Below, in pieces: positions 8,462 through 18,386 of a stretch of 64,000 nt of DNA. Both the position numbers and the translations under genes were made by a program. The stretch covers positions 186,001-250,000 of the forward strand of contig NZ_JOFQ01000004.1 of NCBI RefSeq assembly GCF_000718305.1, given 5' to 3'. The first letter of the stretch is position 1; each line of letters begins with the position of its first letter. A model generated the notes under the pieces. It ran no database searches. It was not told the origin of the DNA and worked only from the letters and a program-made list of their open reading frames with translations. This DNA comes from Streptomyces niger (lineage in GTDB: Bacteria > Actinomycetota > Actinomycetes > Streptomycetales > Streptomycetaceae).

Positions 8462-8529
8462 CGGACGACCTCGATGCCCGGAGGACCCCGATGCCCGGAC
8501 GACCTCGATGCTCAGACGACCTCGATGCC
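8462..8529. repeat. Four 17-bp tandem repeats across the stop codon of the ABC ATPase gene
   Basis: Four units in a row at 8462, 8479, 8496 and 8513, based on CGGACGACCTCGATGCC. Adjacent units differ at 1-3 positions. The last unit overlaps the 3' end of the ATPase gene, including its stop codon at 8512-8514. On the coding strand the unit reads as a copy of the last codons (G-I-E-V-V-stop), so it looks like local duplication of the gene end into the gap before the lipoprotein gene. Confidence 0.8.
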
Positions 8530-10626
8530 GGCCGCGAAGTGGCAGGCGGCGGCGTGGTCCGTGGCCGCGGCTCCGACGCCGGCCGGCTCCGGGTCCTGGT
8601 CCCGGCAGCGGGCCTGGTCATCGGCGGCCAGCGTGGCGTACTTCGGGCAGCGGCCGCGGAACCGGCAGCCGGACGGCACGTCCGCGGGGCTCGGCAGGTC
8701 GCCGCTGAGGAGGATGCGGGTGCGCTCCCGCTCCTTCCTCGGGTCCGGCAGCGGCACCGCGGACAGCAGGGCCTGGGTGTACGGGTGGGAGGGCGCGGCG
8801 AAGACCTCGTCGGCGGCGCCGGATTCCACGATCCGGCCCAGGTACATCACCGCGATGCGGTCGGCGATGTGGCGTACGACGGACAGGTCGTGGGCGACGA
8901 AGAGGTAGCTCAGGCCCATCCGGGTCTTCAGTTCGTCGAGGAGGTTGAGCACGCCGGCCTGGATGGAGACGTCCAGCGCGGAGACCGGTTCGTCGAGGAT
9001 GACCAGCTTCGGCTCCAGGGCCAGGGCGCGCGCGATGGAGATGCGCTGGCGCTGACCGCCGGAGAACTCCTGCGGGTAGCGGTCGGCGTGCTCGGCTTCG
9101 AGGCCGACCATGTCCAGCAGCTCGGGGATGCGTGCCGCGATTCGCGCCTTGTCCCAGCCGTGCGTCTTCAGCGGTTCGGCGAGGATGTCGCCGACCGGCA
9201 TCCGGGCGTCCAGCGCGGCCATCGGGTCCTGGAAGACGATCTGCATGTCGCGGCGGAGCGCCTTGCGGTCGGCGCGGCTCAGGCCCCGGATGTCCTTGCC
9301 GAAGACGGTGACCGTACCGGCCTGTCCGCTGGGCAGGTCCAGGATCTCCAGCAGGGTGGTGGTCTTGCCGCAGCCGGACTCCCCGACCAGGCCCAACGTC
9401 TCGCCCTCGCGGACGTCCAGGCTGATGCCGTCCACGGCGCGCACGGTGCCGACGGTGCGCTTGATGACGGCGCCCTTGGTGAGCGGGAAGTGCTTGACCA
9501 GGCCGGTCAGCTCCAGGACGGTGGGTCGCTGGTCGCGGGGCAGCCGCTCGGTCTCGGTGGGGGCGGGGAGTTCGGGGACGGGGAAGACCTGGCTCCGCGG
9601 CAGTTCGTCCGTACCGACTTCGTGGGCGCGGTGGCAGGCCGAGGGGTGGTCGGCGCCCTCGGCGGTCAGCAGCTCGGGCTCGGCCTCGCGGCAGCGGTCC
9701 ACGGCGATGGGGCAGCGGGGCTCGAAGGGGCAGCCGGGCGGCAGGGCGGAGAGGGAGGGCGGGTTGCCGTCGATGGGGACGAGGGCCTCCCGCGGACCGT
9801 CCTGCGAGGGGGACGCCTCGTCCAGGCGCGGGATCGAGCCCAGCAGGCCGATCGTGTACGGCATGCGGGGCCGGTAGTACACCTCGTCGACGGGGCCGGA
9901 CTCGACCGGCCGGCCCGCGTACATCACCTGTACCCGGTCGGCGAAGCCGGCGATGACGCCGAGGTCGTGCGTGATCATCACGATCGCGGCGCCGGTGACC
10001 TCCTGGGCCTTCTTCAGGACGTCCAGGACCTGCGCCTGGATGGTGACGTCCAGGGCGGTGGTCGGCTCGTCGGCGATGATCACCTGCGGGTCGTTGGCGA
10101 TGGCCATGGCGATCATCGCGCGCTGCCGCATGCCGCCGGAGAACTCGTGCGGGAAGGCGTCGGCGCGGCGTCGCGGGTCGGGGATGCCGACCAGGTCGAG
10201 GAGTTCGACGGCCCGCTCGTGTGCGGCCTTCTTGTCCAGGTCCTGGTGGACGCGGAGCGCCTCGACGATCTGGTTGCCGACGCTGTAGACGGGGGTGAGG
10301 GCGGAGAGCGGGTCCTGGAAGACCATGCCGATGCCCTTGCCGCGGATCTTCGACATCTCGGCGTCGCCGCGGCCCAGCAGTTCTTGGCCGTCGAGGCGTA
10401 CGGAGCCCTTGATGTCGGCGCTGTCCGGCAGCAGTCCGAGGACGGCCATGGAGGAGACGGACTTGCCGGAGCCGGACTCGCCGACGATGCCGAGCACTTC
10501 CCCGGCGTGCACGGCGTAGTTCACGCCGCGTACGGCGTGCACCGTGCCCGCTTCGCTGGGGAAGGAGACGTGCAGGTCGCTGACTTCGAGTACGGGCCGG
10601 GCCGCCTCGCGCTGCTGCTCGGTCAC
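8512..10626 (-). CDS. ABC importer ATPase, two nucleotide-binding domains fused (DppD-DppF type)
   Basis: A 704-residue protein carrying both ATPase domains of a peptide/nickel importer in one chain; many relatives encode them as two proteins. Domain 1 (about residues 10-270) has Walker A GESGSGKS, signature FSGGMRQR and Walker [13 protein letters not shown]. It ends in the oligopeptide-transporter C-terminal domain with a cysteine set ([10 protein letters not shown], later CREAEPELL) typical of an iron-sulfur or zinc site. Domain 2 (about 375-700) has [17 protein letters not shown] and [11 protein letters not shown], with a second cysteine set ([11 protein letters not shown]). GTG start at 10626 overlaps the permease stop as GTGA, indicating translational coupling. 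Confidence 0.92.
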   Translation of the reverse strand: MTEQQREAARPVLEVSDLHVSFPSEAGTVHAVRGVNYAVHAGEVLGIVGESGSGKSVSSMAVLGLLPDSADIKGSVRLDGQELLGRGDAEMSKIRGKGIGMVFQDPLSALTPVYSVGNQIVEALRVHQDLDKKAAHERAVELLDLVGIPDPRRRADAFPHEFSGGMRQRAMIAMAIANDPQVIIADEPTTALDVTIQAQVLDVLKKAQEVTGAAIVMITHDLGVIAGFADRVQVMYAGRPVESGPVDEVYYRPRMPYTIGLLGSIPRLDEASPSQDGPREALVPIDGNPPSLSALPPGCPFEPRCPIAVDRCREAEPELLTAEGADHPSACHRAHEVGTDELPRSQVFPVPELPAPTETERLPRDQRPTVLELTGLVKHFPLTKGAVIKRTVGTVRAVDGISLDVREGETLGLVGESGCGKTTTLLEILDLPSGQAGTVTVFGKDIRGLSRADRKALRRDMQIVFQDPMAALDARMPVGDILAEPLKTHGWDKARIAARIPELLDMVGLEAEHADRYPQEFSGGQRQRISIARALALEPKLVILDEPVSALDVSIQAGVLNLLDELKTRMGLSYLFVAHDLSVVRHIADRIAVMYLGRIVESGAADEVFAAPSHPYTQALLSAVPLPDPRKERERTRILLSGDLPSPADVPSGCRFRGRCPKYATLAADDQARCRDQDPEPAGVGAAATDHAAACHFAAGIEVV

Positions 10627-11630
10627 GAGGCGGCGCCTTCCTTGAGGTCCTTACGGGAGGTACGGGCCGTACGCGCCTTCTTGCGCGGCGCGCGGGCCTT
10701 GGCGTGCGCGGCGTTCGGGTCCAGCGCGTCGCGCAGCCCGTCACCGATGAAGGCGATGGACACGCCGATCAGGACCAGGCAGCCGGCCGGGAAGAAGAAC
10801 AGCCAGGGGTAGGTCGCGGCCATGTTGGTGTTGTCGGCGATGACCGTGCCCAGGGAGACGTCGGGCGGCTGGACGCCGAAGCCGAAGTAGGACAGGCCGC
10901 TCTCGCCGATGACCGCGGCGCCGGCCTGGATGACCGCGTCGATGATCAGCATCGAGGCCATGTTGGGCAGGATGTGCCGGAAGATGATGACCGGGGCCGG
11001 TACGCCCATGTACTTGGCGGCCTTCACGAACTCCCGGTCCTTGAGGGTGAAGGTCATGCTGCGGACGACCCGTCCGGTGATCATCCAGCTGAACGCGGCG
11101 AGCAGGGCGACGAACACCAGCCAGCTGGAGCCGCGGAACAGCGGGGACATGACAGCCACGATCAGGAACGCCGGCATGACCAGCAGCAGGTCCACGATCC
11201 ACATCAGGACCCGGTCCACCCAGCCGCCGAAGTACGCGGAGAAGGCTCCCACGGTGGCCGAGAGGAAGGTGGAGATCACGCCCACCAGCAGGCCGATGAC
11301 CAGGGACTTCTGCAGGCCACGCATGGTGAGCGCGAAGAGGTCGATGCCGCCTTGGGTGGTGCCCCACCAGTGGTCGGCGGTCGGGCCCGACATGAAGTTG
11401 AGGAAGTCGTGCGTCTTGTAGTCCCACTTGGTCAGCAGCGGCCCCACGTATGCGGCGAGGAACAGCAGGACCAGCACCGCGAGGCCGAAGAGCGCGAGGC
11501 GGTTGCGGGCGAAGCGGCGGACGGTCAGCCGCAGCCGTCCGGTGCGGCGCGGGGTGCCCTTGTCGGTTTCCACGGGCACGGGGACGGGTGCGGGGGCCGG
11601 GTCGGCCACGGGTGGTTGCTGGACGCTCAT
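10623..11630 (-). CDS. ABC importer permease (DppC type)
   Basis: A 335-residue inner-membrane permease of the BPD_transp_1 family. A Pro-rich cytoplasmic N-terminus is followed by the OppC/DppC signature [19 protein letters not shown] (first membrane helix) and about five further helices. The EAA loop, which docks on the ATPase, reads [23 protein letters not shown]. It pairs with the DppB-type permease encoded 58 bases upstream to form the membrane channel. Its stop codon overlaps the start of the fused ATPase gene. A basic C-terminal tail ([22 protein letters not shown]) extends beyond the usual end. Confidence 0.92.
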   Translation of the reverse strand: MSVQQPPVADPAPAPVPVPVETDKGTPRRTGRLRLTVRRFARNRLALFGLAVLVLLFLAAYVGPLLTKWDYKTHDFLNFMSGPTADHWWGTTQGGIDLFALTMRGLQKSLVIGLLVGVISTFLSATVGAFSAYFGGWVDRVLMWIVDLLLVMPAFLIVAVMSPLFRGSSWLVFVALLAAFSWMITGRVVRSMTFTLKDREFVKAAKYMGVPAPVIIFRHILPNMASMLIIDAVIQAGAAVIGESGLSYFGFGVQPPDVSLGTVIADNTNMAATYPWLFFFPAGCLVLIGVSIAFIGDGLRDALDPNAAHAKARAPRKKARTARTSRKDLKEGAAS

Positions 11631-11688
11631 CGCGCGTTCTCCAGGGAAGCGGTGGGGGTTGCGGTCGGTCCGTACGCAGGCGGGCGCA

Positions 11689-12669
11689 TCAGCGCACCCG
11701 TACGCGCGGATCGAGGGCCGCGTACAGCAGGTCGGAGAGCAGGCCCGCGATCAGCACCAGGACCGCGGTGAACAGGCCGACCGCGGCGACGGAGTTGACG
11801 TCCTGCTTGGTGATCGAGTCGACCAGCAGCTCGCCCATGCCGTGCCAGCCGAACGTCTTCTCGGTGAAGGTGGCACCGGTGAAGAGCAGCACGATGTTGT
11901 AGACCAGCAGCGGCACCACAGGGAGGATCGCGGTACGGAGGCCGTGCTTCACGAGCGCTGCGCGCCTTCTGAGGCCCTTGGCGCGTGCGGTGCGCAGGAA
12001 GTCGGAGCCGAGCACGTCCAGCATGGTGCTGCGTTGGTAGCGGCTGTAGAGGGCGACCTGTACGAGGATCAGGGTGAGGGCCGGCAGCAGCATGTGCTGG
12101 GCGCGGTTGACCAGCGCGTCGAGGCCCCACTGGCCCGCGTACTGGGAGTCGTACTCGCCGAGGACCTTGATGGTCTGGGTGCCGTCGTTCAGGGCGGTGG
12201 CGCCGATCTTGAGGGCGACGCCGATGACGAAGACCGGCATCGCGAGCACGAAGAACGAGGCGAGGGTGGAGAAGCGGTCGAAGAACCGGTACTGCTTGAT
12301 CGCTCCCAGCGCGCCGATCGCGACGCCGAGCACCGAGCCGATGAGCGTGGCGAGGAGGAGCAGGCGGGTGCTGACGCCGACGCGACGGCCGAAGTCGTCG
12401 TTGACGGAGTCGCCGTCGATGGTCCTGCCGAGGTCACCGTGGGCGATGTCGCCCGCCCAGTGGGCGAACCGGACCACCACGGGGGTGTCCGGGTTCATGT
12501 TGTAGTCGTCCAGCGTCTTGGTGATCGTGGCTTCGGGCACCGGTGGGTTGCGGCCCTCGAACTTCAGCCGTGGATTGAGACTGAGCCCGGCGAGGAAGTA
12601 CGTGAGCGACGCGGCGACGACCACCAGGACCAGGTAGTTGGCCAGTCGGCGCAGCAGGTAGCGACCCAT
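11689..12669 (-). CDS. ABC importer permease (DppB type)
   Basis: A 326-residue permease, first gene of the transporter operon. It begins with the DppB/OppB signature MGRYLLRRLANYLVLVVVAASLTYFL (first helix), has the long periplasmic loop expected of the B subunit (residues about 30-95, including DTPVVVRFAHWAGDIAHGDLG) and the EAA loop LGSDFLRTARAKGLRRRAALVKHGLR. The order B-C-DF-A matches common actinomycete peptide-importer operons. ATG start at 12669. Confidence 0.92.
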   Translation of the reverse strand: MGRYLLRRLANYLVLVVVAASLTYFLAGLSLNPRLKFEGRNPPVPEATITKTLDDYNMNPDTPVVVRFAHWAGDIAHGDLGRTIDGDSVNDDFGRRVGVSTRLLLLATLIGSVLGVAIGALGAIKQYRFFDRFSTLASFFVLAMPVFVIGVALKIGATALNDGTQTIKVLGEYDSQYAGQWGLDALVNRAQHMLLPALTLILVQVALYSRYQRSTMLDVLGSDFLRTARAKGLRRRAALVKHGLRTAILPVVPLLVYNIVLLFTGATFTEKTFGWHGMGELLVDSITKQDVNSVAAVGLFTAVLVLIAGLLSDLLYAALDPRVRVR

Positions 12670-13000
12670 GAACGTCTTCCCCTCTGATGAACCTGCCGCC
12701 GCCAGAGCTGGTCTCGAATCGCGGCGGTGCGGTCGGAGAGCGGGTCCCGGGTACCGGGTGCGGACAGCTTCTTGGGTGCGGACAGGTTGGAGCCCACGAA
12801 CCGTCGGTCAGCGGCTCGCGGTGCACATCTTGCATTCGGTGTGACGCTTTGTCGACCAACTCCTGATCACAAGACCTTCAAGTCAAGGGCAGGAATTCGA
12901 CGGGCATTTCGGCGCGCGGCAGACAATCCGCCGACCGGCGGGGGCGGTGGGCGGAGAGTGTCCTCCCGGGGGCGGAGGCGCCGGTGCGTGGGACCGGCTC
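12670..13000. other. Non-coding gap upstream of the ABC operon
   Basis: About 330 bases between the ADP-ribosylglycohydrolase stop (13001) and the ABC operon start. It must carry the operon promoter, but I see no convincing -35/-10 pair. A 12-bp direct repeat GGGTGCGGACAG occurs at 12756-12767 and 12774-12785 (18-bp period), a possible regulator site. The AT-richest stretch is about 12840-12900. Confidence 0.5.
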
Positions 13001-14110
13001 TCAGGCGCGGGGGTAGCGGGTGAGCCAGCCCACCGCCGAGCCCGCCGGGCCGTGGAGCGCGGGGCCCTGGGTCATCTCCATGGCGAAGTCGTCGGCGAGC
13101 TGGAGGACGGTGGCGCGGCCCTCCAGTTCCACCAGCCAGACCGGCGGCAGCGCCGTCTCGCCGTGCAGCGTGCCGAGCAGGTTGCCGCAGAGCGCCCCGG
13201 TGATGTCGGAGGGGCCGCCGTGGTTGACGGCGAGGAGCAGCCCGTGCCGGATGTCCTCGGCGACCAGCGCGCAGTACACGGCGATGGCCAGGGCGCTGCC
13301 GGCGTGCCCGGCCTCGCCCAGCGACTCCACCCGGGCGGCGGTGGGCATGCCCTGCCGTACGGCGCCCAGCGCCCGTTTGAGGGCGTCGGTGGTGTCCTCG
13401 TGCCCTGGACGGGTCGCGAGGTGCGCCAGGGCCTTCTGGACGGCGCTGTCGAGGTCCTCGCCGCGGGCGAGGGAGTGGACGACCACGGCGAACGCGCCGG
13501 CCGCCAGGTAGCCGGTGGGATGGCCGTGGGTCTGCGCCCCGCACTCCACCGCGAGCTGGAAGACCAGCTGGGGCTCCCAGCCGACGAGCAGCCCGAAGGG
13601 GGCCGAGCGCATCACCGCGCCGCCGCCGTCCGCCTTCGGGTTGCGGGGCGCGTCCAGGGTGCCCATGACCTGGTCGCCGAGGCCGGTGAGGCAGTCGCGG
13701 GCCGGGTCGCGGCGGGCGTACAGCCACTCCTCGCGGGCCAGCCAGCCGTCGTCGGCGCGGCGCTCGTCCGGGCCCCAGTCGTGCTGCGTGACGGCCCAGC
13801 GGCGGTACGCGCGGTACAGGTCGGTGGGCGGGTGCCAGGCGCCGGTGTCGCGGCGCACCTGGGCCCGTATGAGTCCGTCGACGGTGAAGAGGGTGAGCTG
13901 GGTGGCGTCCGTGACGGCGCCGCGCTGTTCGAAGACGGTGACGTAGTCGGTCAGCCCTTCGGCACCGTGCTCCTGCCGGAGAGCGTCCAGTGAGGCGCCT
14001 GCCGCGCCGGCCCCGAGGGCGTCGCCGATCGCCCCGCCCAGGAGGCAGCCGCGTACCCGGCTGCGGAAGTCCTGCTGCTCGGCGCGGCCCCAGATGGCGT
14101 TCGCGCTCAC
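13001..14110 (-). CDS. ADP-ribosylglycohydrolase-family protein with altered metal-binding motifs
   Basis: A 369-residue all-helical protein of the ADP-ribosylglycohydrolase (DraG/ARH) family. The entry motif GCLLGGAIGDALG is intact at residues 21-33. Family enzymes bind two metals through a T-D-D-T motif and a C-terminal G-D-S-D-S/T-T motif. Here the first reads T67-D-A69-T and the second G299-P300-S-D302-I-T, so two of the metal-ligand aspartates are replaced by Ala and Pro, while D68 and D302 remain. This suggests weak or lost hydrolase activity, perhaps an ADP-ribose-binding role. GTG start at 14110 behind GGGAGGG. It is monocistronic by context. Confidence 0.85.
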   Translation of the reverse strand: MSANAIWGRAEQQDFRSRVRGCLLGGAIGDALGAGAAGASLDALRQEHGAEGLTDYVTVFEQRGAVTDATQLTLFTVDGLIRAQVRRDTGAWHPPTDLYRAYRRWAVTQHDWGPDERRADDGWLAREEWLYARRDPARDCLTGLGDQVMGTLDAPRNPKADGGGAVMRSAPFGLLVGWEPQLVFQLAVECGAQTHGHPTGYLAAGAFAVVVHSLARGEDLDSAVQKALAHLATRPGHEDTTDALKRALGAVRQGMPTAARVESLGEAGHAGSALAIAVYCALVAEDIRHGLLLAVNHGGPSDITGALCGNLLGTLHGETALPPVWLVELEGRATVLQLADDFAMEMTQGPALHGPAGSAVGWLTRYPRA

Positions 14111-14268
14111 TGTGTCCCTCCCGGCACTGCGCCCTCCCGGACCGTGCTGCCGCGCCCGGCGCCCTTTGACGCCCGTCTGACGCAGGGCACTGTAATAGAC
14201 AAAGTTTCGGCCACTGATGGGCAGGAAGGGAATGCGAAGAGGTACCCATCGAGCGGCTTTTGATCGTT

Positions 14269-14284
14269 AACGGAACTTTCCGTT
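14269..14284. promoter_or_regulatory. Perfect 16-bp palindrome upstream of a small gene
   Basis: AACGGAA-CT-TTCCGTT, a perfect inverted repeat with a 2-base centre, in a locally AT-rich stretch 60 bases before the ATG at 14345 and between divergent genes. It is distinct from the regulon motif. Probably an operator; the regulator is unknown. Confidence 0.4.
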
Positions 14285-14344
14285 CAGCTGGGCAATATGA
14301 GCGCAGCAGTCATCCTCCGCCCCTGGTGTGGGCATGCTCCGTCC

Positions 14345-14602
14345 ATGTCCGAGTACGAGTGGGACCGCACGACCATGGCCGTCGTCGCGTGCGCGCTGGC
14401 CGGGGACAGCGAGGGGGCGGTGGAGCTGCTGCGGCCGCTCCCCCAACGGGACACGTGCCACATCGCCGTACGGCTCGCGGCGATGGCGGCCGACGCCCTG
14501 ATCACCGCGGCCGAGGACGCCGGCGGTGACCGGGCCGAGGCCCTGGCCCGCTGGCAGCAGTGCATCCTCCAGCACGAGACGGAGCACGGCGGCGAGGACT
14601 GA
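14345..14602 (+). CDS. Small conserved-type hypothetical protein
   Basis: An 85-residue acidic helical protein (MSEYEWDRTTMAVVACALAG and on, ending EHGGED). I do not recognise its family. The alternating Ala/Leu helices and the C-terminal Glu/Gly tail resemble small soluble Streptomyces proteins of unknown role. I use ATG 14345 instead of the in-frame ATG 14297, because the upstream extension would run through the promoter-like palindrome region and the residues there look non-protein-like. It is followed by a strong hairpin terminator. Coding is supported by third-position GC bias; the function is unknown. Confidence 0.6.
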   Translation: MSEYEWDRTTMAVVACALAGDSEGAVELLRPLPQRDTCHIAVRLAAMAADALITAAEDAGGDRAEALARWQQCILQHETEHGGED

Positions 14603-14638
14603 GGCGGAGGGCCGATCGGCCACGGGGGCTGAAGGGGC

Positions 14639-14665
14639 GGGGCCGCCCGGCAGCCGGGCGGCCCC
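14639..14665. terminator. Bidirectional terminator between convergent genes
   Basis: A perfect 12-bp stem, GGGGCCGCCCGG (14639-14650) with CCGGGCGGCCCC (14654-14665), loop CAG, between the stop at 14602 and the fbiC stop at 14674. Confidence 0.72.
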
Positions 14666-14673
14666 CGACGCCG

Positions 14674-17328
14674 CTACTCCAGCACCGGCAGCAACTCCGG
14701 CAGGTGCCCGTCGGAGCGCCGGGCCGCCTCCTGGCGCTCCTCGGACACCGGCCCGTACGTGGTCGTACGGGCCCGGGCCGGGCGCCCCGCCTCCTCGGCG
14801 ATGGCGACCAGGTCCCGCACCGAGCGGTAGGACCCGTAGCTGGACCCGGCCATCCGGGAGATCGTCTCCTCCATGAGGGTGCCGCCGAGGTCGTTGGCGC
14901 CCGAGCGCAGCATTTCGGCCGCGCCCTGGGTGCCGAGCTTGACCCAGCTGGTCTGGATGTTGGGGATGTACGGGTGCAGCAGCAGCCGCGCCATCGCGGT
15001 CACCGCACGGTTGTCGCGCGCGGTGGGCCCCGGGCGGGCGATGCCCGCCAGGTAGACCGGCGCGTTGGTGTGGATGAAGGGCAACGTCACGAACTCCGTG
15101 AAGCCCTCGACGCCCTTCTCCCGTGCCGACCGCTGGATGTCGGCCAGCAGGCGGAGGTGGCCGAGCCAGTGCCGGGGCTGGTCCACGTGGCCGTACATCA
15201 TCGTCGAGGACGAGCGGATGCCCAGTTCGTGGGCGGTCTTGATGACCTCGATCCAGGTGGCCGTGGGCAGCTTGCCCTTGGTCAGCACCCAGCGCACCTC
15301 GTCGTCGAGGATCTCGGCGGCCGTACCGGGGATGGAGTCGAGCCCCGCCTCCTTGGCGGCGGTCAGCCACTCCCTGATGGACATCCCCGTACGGGTCGCG
15401 CCGTTGACGACCTCCATGGGCGAGTACGCGTGGACGTGCATCCCCGGGACGCGCTCCTTCACCGCGCGCGCGATGTCGAAGTACGCGGTGCCGGGCAGGT
15501 CCGGGTGGATGCCGCCCTGCATGCACACCTCGGTCGCGCCCACGTCCCAGGCCTGCTGGGCACGGTCGGCGACCTGCTCCAGGGAGAGCGTGTACGCGTC
15601 CGCGTCCGTACGGCGCTGCGCGAAGGCGCAGAACCGGCAGCCGGTGTAGCAGACGTTGGTGAAGTTGATGTTGCGCGTGACGATGTACGTGACGTCGTCG
15701 CCCACGGTGGCCCGGCGCAGGTCGTCGGCGATGCCGCACAGCGCATCGAGGGCCGGCCCGTCGGCGTGCAAGAGGGCCAGCGCCTCGTCATCGCTCAGCT
15801 TCGTGGGGTCGTCCGCGGCCTGCTTCAGGGCGGCGCGTACGTCCGTGTCGATGCGCTGCGGCACCATGCCGGGCGCCGCGGCCTCGCGCAGCGCCTCCCA
15901 GTCGCCGTACACCTCGTCGAAGTCGTTCCGGCGGTCGCCGGTGCGGCCCTCGGTGTCGATGGTGCGGTGCAGGTCCGTACGGCCCGAGCCGTGCAGGGAG
16001 AACTCCTCGTCCGGCTCCTGCCAGGGGTGCCCCTCGACCACGGCGTCCTCGCGCGCGAGCCCCGTCTCCGGGTCGGCCAGCGCCCGTACGTGCGGCAGCA
16101 GCCGCGGGTCCAGCCAGGGCTCGCCGCGCAGCACGAACTCCGGGTAGACGGCCAGACGCTCCTTCAGCATGAAGCCGCTCTCCGCCGAGCGCGCGGCCAG
16201 CTCCTCGATCTGGGGCCAGGGGCGCTCGGGGTTGACGTGGTCCGGGGTGAGCGGCGAGACGCCGCCCCAGTCGTCGATGCCGGCCCCGATGAGCCGCCCG
16301 TACTCCGCGTCCACCAGGTTGGGCGGCGCCTGAAGGCACGCCGACGGGCCCATGATGTGCCGCGCGACCGCCACGGTGGCGACCAGCTCGTCCAGCTCCG
16401 CGTCCGGCATGCCGCGCATGGCGGTGTCCGGCTTGGCGCGGAAGTTCTGGATGATCAGCTCCTGGACGCCGTGGTAAGCGCGGGAGACCCGGCGCAGGGC
16501 GAACAGCGAGTCCGCGCGCTCCTCGTACGTCTCCCCGATGCCGATCAGCAGGCCGCTGGTGAACGGCACGGAGCTGCGCCCGGCGTCCTCCAGGACGCGC
16601 AGCCGCACCGCGGGCTCCTTGTCGGGCGAGCCGTAGTGCGGGTTGCCCGGCTCGCTCCACAGCCGCTCGGAGGTGGTCTCCAGCATCATGCCCATCGAGG
16701 GCGCGACCGGCTTGAGCCGCTGGAAGTCCGTCCAGGACATGACGCCCGGGTTCAGGTGCGGCAGCAGCCCGGTCTCCTCCAGGATGCGGATCGCCATCGC
16801 CCGCACGTAGGCGAGCGTGTCGTCGTACCCCTCGGCCTCCAGCCACTCACGCGCCTCGGGCCAGCGGTCCTCGGGCTTGTCCCCGAGGGTGATCAGGGCT
16901 TCCTTGCAGCCCATCGCGGCGCCGCGGCGGGCGATGTCCAGGACCTCGTCCGGGGACATGAACATCCCGTGCCCCTCGCGGCGCAGCTTGCCGGGCACGG
17001 TGGCGAAGGTGCAGTAGTGGCACTTGTCGCGGCACAGGCGGGTCAGCGGGATGAAGACGCTCTTGGAGTACGTGATGACGCCGGGGCGGCCCGCGGCGTC
17101 GAGCCCCGCGTCCCGCACCCGGGAGGCGGAGGCGCACAGATCGTTCAGGTCGTCGCCGCGCGCCTGGAGGAGCACGGCCGCCTCTGTCACGTCCAGCGCC
17201 ACGCCGTCCCGCGCGCGCTTCAGCGCCCGGCGCATGGCGTTCGCGGTCGGCGCGGGGCGCGGTTTTTCCTGCGTCGGCTGGTCGGCCGCCTGCGGAAGCT
17301 GCTCGGGTCCCTGCGGGCTGGAAGTCAT
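14674..17328 (-). CDS. fbiC: FO synthase, bifunctional FbiC (CofG + CofH domains)
   Basis: An 884-residue fusion of two radical-SAM enzymes that makes FO, the deazaflavin core of coenzyme F420, from tyrosine and 5-amino-6-ribitylaminouracil. The N-terminal CofG domain has its [4Fe-4S] cysteines in C99-x3-C103-x2-C106 ([12 protein letters not shown]). The C-terminal CofH domain has C560-x3-C564-x2-C567 ([12 protein letters not shown]). Full-length for actinobacterial FbiC. ATG start at 17328. An LLM oxidoreductase of the F420-using superfamily lies directly upstream on the same strand. Several other likely F420 users (LLM proteins, a DDN-type nitroreductase) occur in the window, so the cofactor is clearly available. 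Confidence 0.96.
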   Translation of the reverse strand: MTSSPQGPEQLPQAADQPTQEKPRPAPTANAMRRALKRARDGVALDVTEAAVLLQARGDDLNDLCASASRVRDAGLDAAGRPGVITYSKSVFIPLTRLCRDKCHYCTFATVPGKLRREGHGMFMSPDEVLDIARRGAAMGCKEALITLGDKPEDRWPEAREWLEAEGYDDTLAYVRAMAIRILEETGLLPHLNPGVMSWTDFQRLKPVAPSMGMMLETTSERLWSEPGNPHYGSPDKEPAVRLRVLEDAGRSSVPFTSGLLIGIGETYEERADSLFALRRVSRAYHGVQELIIQNFRAKPDTAMRGMPDAELDELVATVAVARHIMGPSACLQAPPNLVDAEYGRLIGAGIDDWGGVSPLTPDHVNPERPWPQIEELAARSAESGFMLKERLAVYPEFVLRGEPWLDPRLLPHVRALADPETGLAREDAVVEGHPWQEPDEEFSLHGSGRTDLHRTIDTEGRTGDRRNDFDEVYGDWEALREAAAPGMVPQRIDTDVRAALKQAADDPTKLSDDEALALLHADGPALDALCGIADDLRRATVGDDVTYIVTRNINFTNVCYTGCRFCAFAQRRTDADAYTLSLEQVADRAQQAWDVGATEVCMQGGIHPDLPGTAYFDIARAVKERVPGMHVHAYSPMEVVNGATRTGMSIREWLTAAKEAGLDSIPGTAAEILDDEVRWVLTKGKLPTATWIEVIKTAHELGIRSSSTMMYGHVDQPRHWLGHLRLLADIQRSAREKGVEGFTEFVTLPFIHTNAPVYLAGIARPGPTARDNRAVTAMARLLLHPYIPNIQTSWVKLGTQGAAEMLRSGANDLGGTLMEETISRMAGSSYGSYRSVRDLVAIAEEAGRPARARTTTYGPVSEERQEAARRSDGHLPELLPVLE

Positions 17329-17465
17329 CCTTCGAGGATACGAGCGGGCGGCAGGCGGCCGAGGGGCCGCGGCGGCCGTTTCGTGTGCCGATGATCACGC
17401 AAGGCGGAGGTTCCCTCCGGTCGCCGGCGGGGCAGGCGCCCGCCGCCCCTACGCCGCGCCACGCC

Positions 17466-18290
17466 TCACAGATACTCCGCGTACGCGTCCAGCGCCCGCA
17501 GCACCTCACCCTCGCCCGCCGGCGGCAGCTGGGCCACCACCTCGTCCAGGCCCAGCTCCTGAAAGTGCGCCAGCTTCCCGGCGGACGGCCGCACCGCGTA
17601 CGGGACGACCACCGGCTCCCCCTCGCGTCCCGCCTCGGCCCACATCCGGCGCAGCTCCGGCACCGCTTCGGAAAGGCCGCCGCCGCCGATCGGCAGCCAG
17701 CCGTCCGCGTACTCCGCGATCTGCGCGAACAGCTTCGGCCCCGCACCGCCACCGACCAGGATGCGCGGCGCGCCCTTCACCGGCTTGGGGTACGCATGAC
17801 TCGCCCGCACCGAACCGAAGGCGCCGTCGTACGCCGTCGGTTCGTCCGCCCACAGCGCCTTCATCAGTGCGATCCGGTCCCGGGCCAGCTCCCGCCGCGA
17901 GGACCACGCCACGCCGTGATCGGCGGCCTCCTCCACGTTCCAGCCGAACCCGACGCCCAGCGTGAACCGCCCGCCGGAGAGGAAGTCCAGCGTCGCCACC
18001 TGCTTCGCCAGGTCGATCGGGTCGTGCTGGGCGACCAGCGTGATGCCCGTACCCAGCGTCAGCCGCTCGGTGACGGCCGCCGCCTGCCCCAGCGCGACGA
18101 ACGGGTCGAGCGTGCGGCCGTACTCGCGCGGCAGCGGCTCGCCCATCGGCGCCGGGGTGTCCCGGGAGGCCGGGATGTGCGTGTGCTCGGGCAGGTACAG
18201 GCCGGCGAACCCGCGCTGCTCCAGCTCGCGCGCCAGCCGCACCGGCCGGATCGTCTCGTCCGTCAGAAAGATCGTGGTGCTGATTCGCAT
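17466..18290 (-). CDS. LLM-class F420-dependent oxidoreductase
   Basis: A 274-residue TIM-barrel protein of the luciferase-like monooxygenase superfamily. Landmarks are GFAGLYLPEHTHIP near residue 30, LTLGTGITLVAQHDP, LDFLSGGRFTLGVGFGWN (the characteristic SGGR-x-x-x-G-x-G loop) and the late GGGAGPKLFAQIAEYADGW. The F420 assignment rests on subfamily appearance and on fbiC lying immediately downstream; an FMN user cannot be excluded. The start is ATG 18290, since GGAGG at 18299-18303 lies 8 bases before it and overlaps the alternative GTG at 18299. Substrate unknown. Confidence 0.82.
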   Translation of the reverse strand: MRISTTIFLTDETIRPVRLARELEQRGFAGLYLPEHTHIPASRDTPAPMGEPLPREYGRTLDPFVALGQAAAVTERLTLGTGITLVAQHDPIDLAKQVATLDFLSGGRFTLGVGFGWNVEEAADHGVAWSSRRELARDRIALMKALWADEPTAYDGAFGSVRASHAYPKPVKGAPRILVGGGAGPKLFAQIAEYADGWLPIGGGGLSEAVPELRRMWAEAGREGEPVVVPYAVRPSAGKLAHFQELGLDEVVAQLPPAGEGEVLRALDAYAEYL

Positions 18291-18386
18291 CCGTAACACC
18301 TCCGTGCAAGGCGGGCACTCGCATGGCGCACGGTCACCGTATGCCCTACCGTGCGAGGCCGATCACATACGTACGGGGGATTTCAT

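Noticed and set aside
6707..8908. Plus-strand frame of 733 codons opposite the lipoprotein gene
   Set aside because: Antisense shadow of the substrate-binding protein; residues are biased and carry no motif.
14166..14182. TTTGACGCCCGTCTGAC considered as a thirteenth regulon site
   Set aside because: The halves are not inverted at the 6-3-6 spacing; more than two mismatches.
14560..17394. Plus-strand frame of 944 codons opposite fbiC
   Set aside because: Shadow of fbiC, whose two radical-SAM cysteine motifs fix the true frame.
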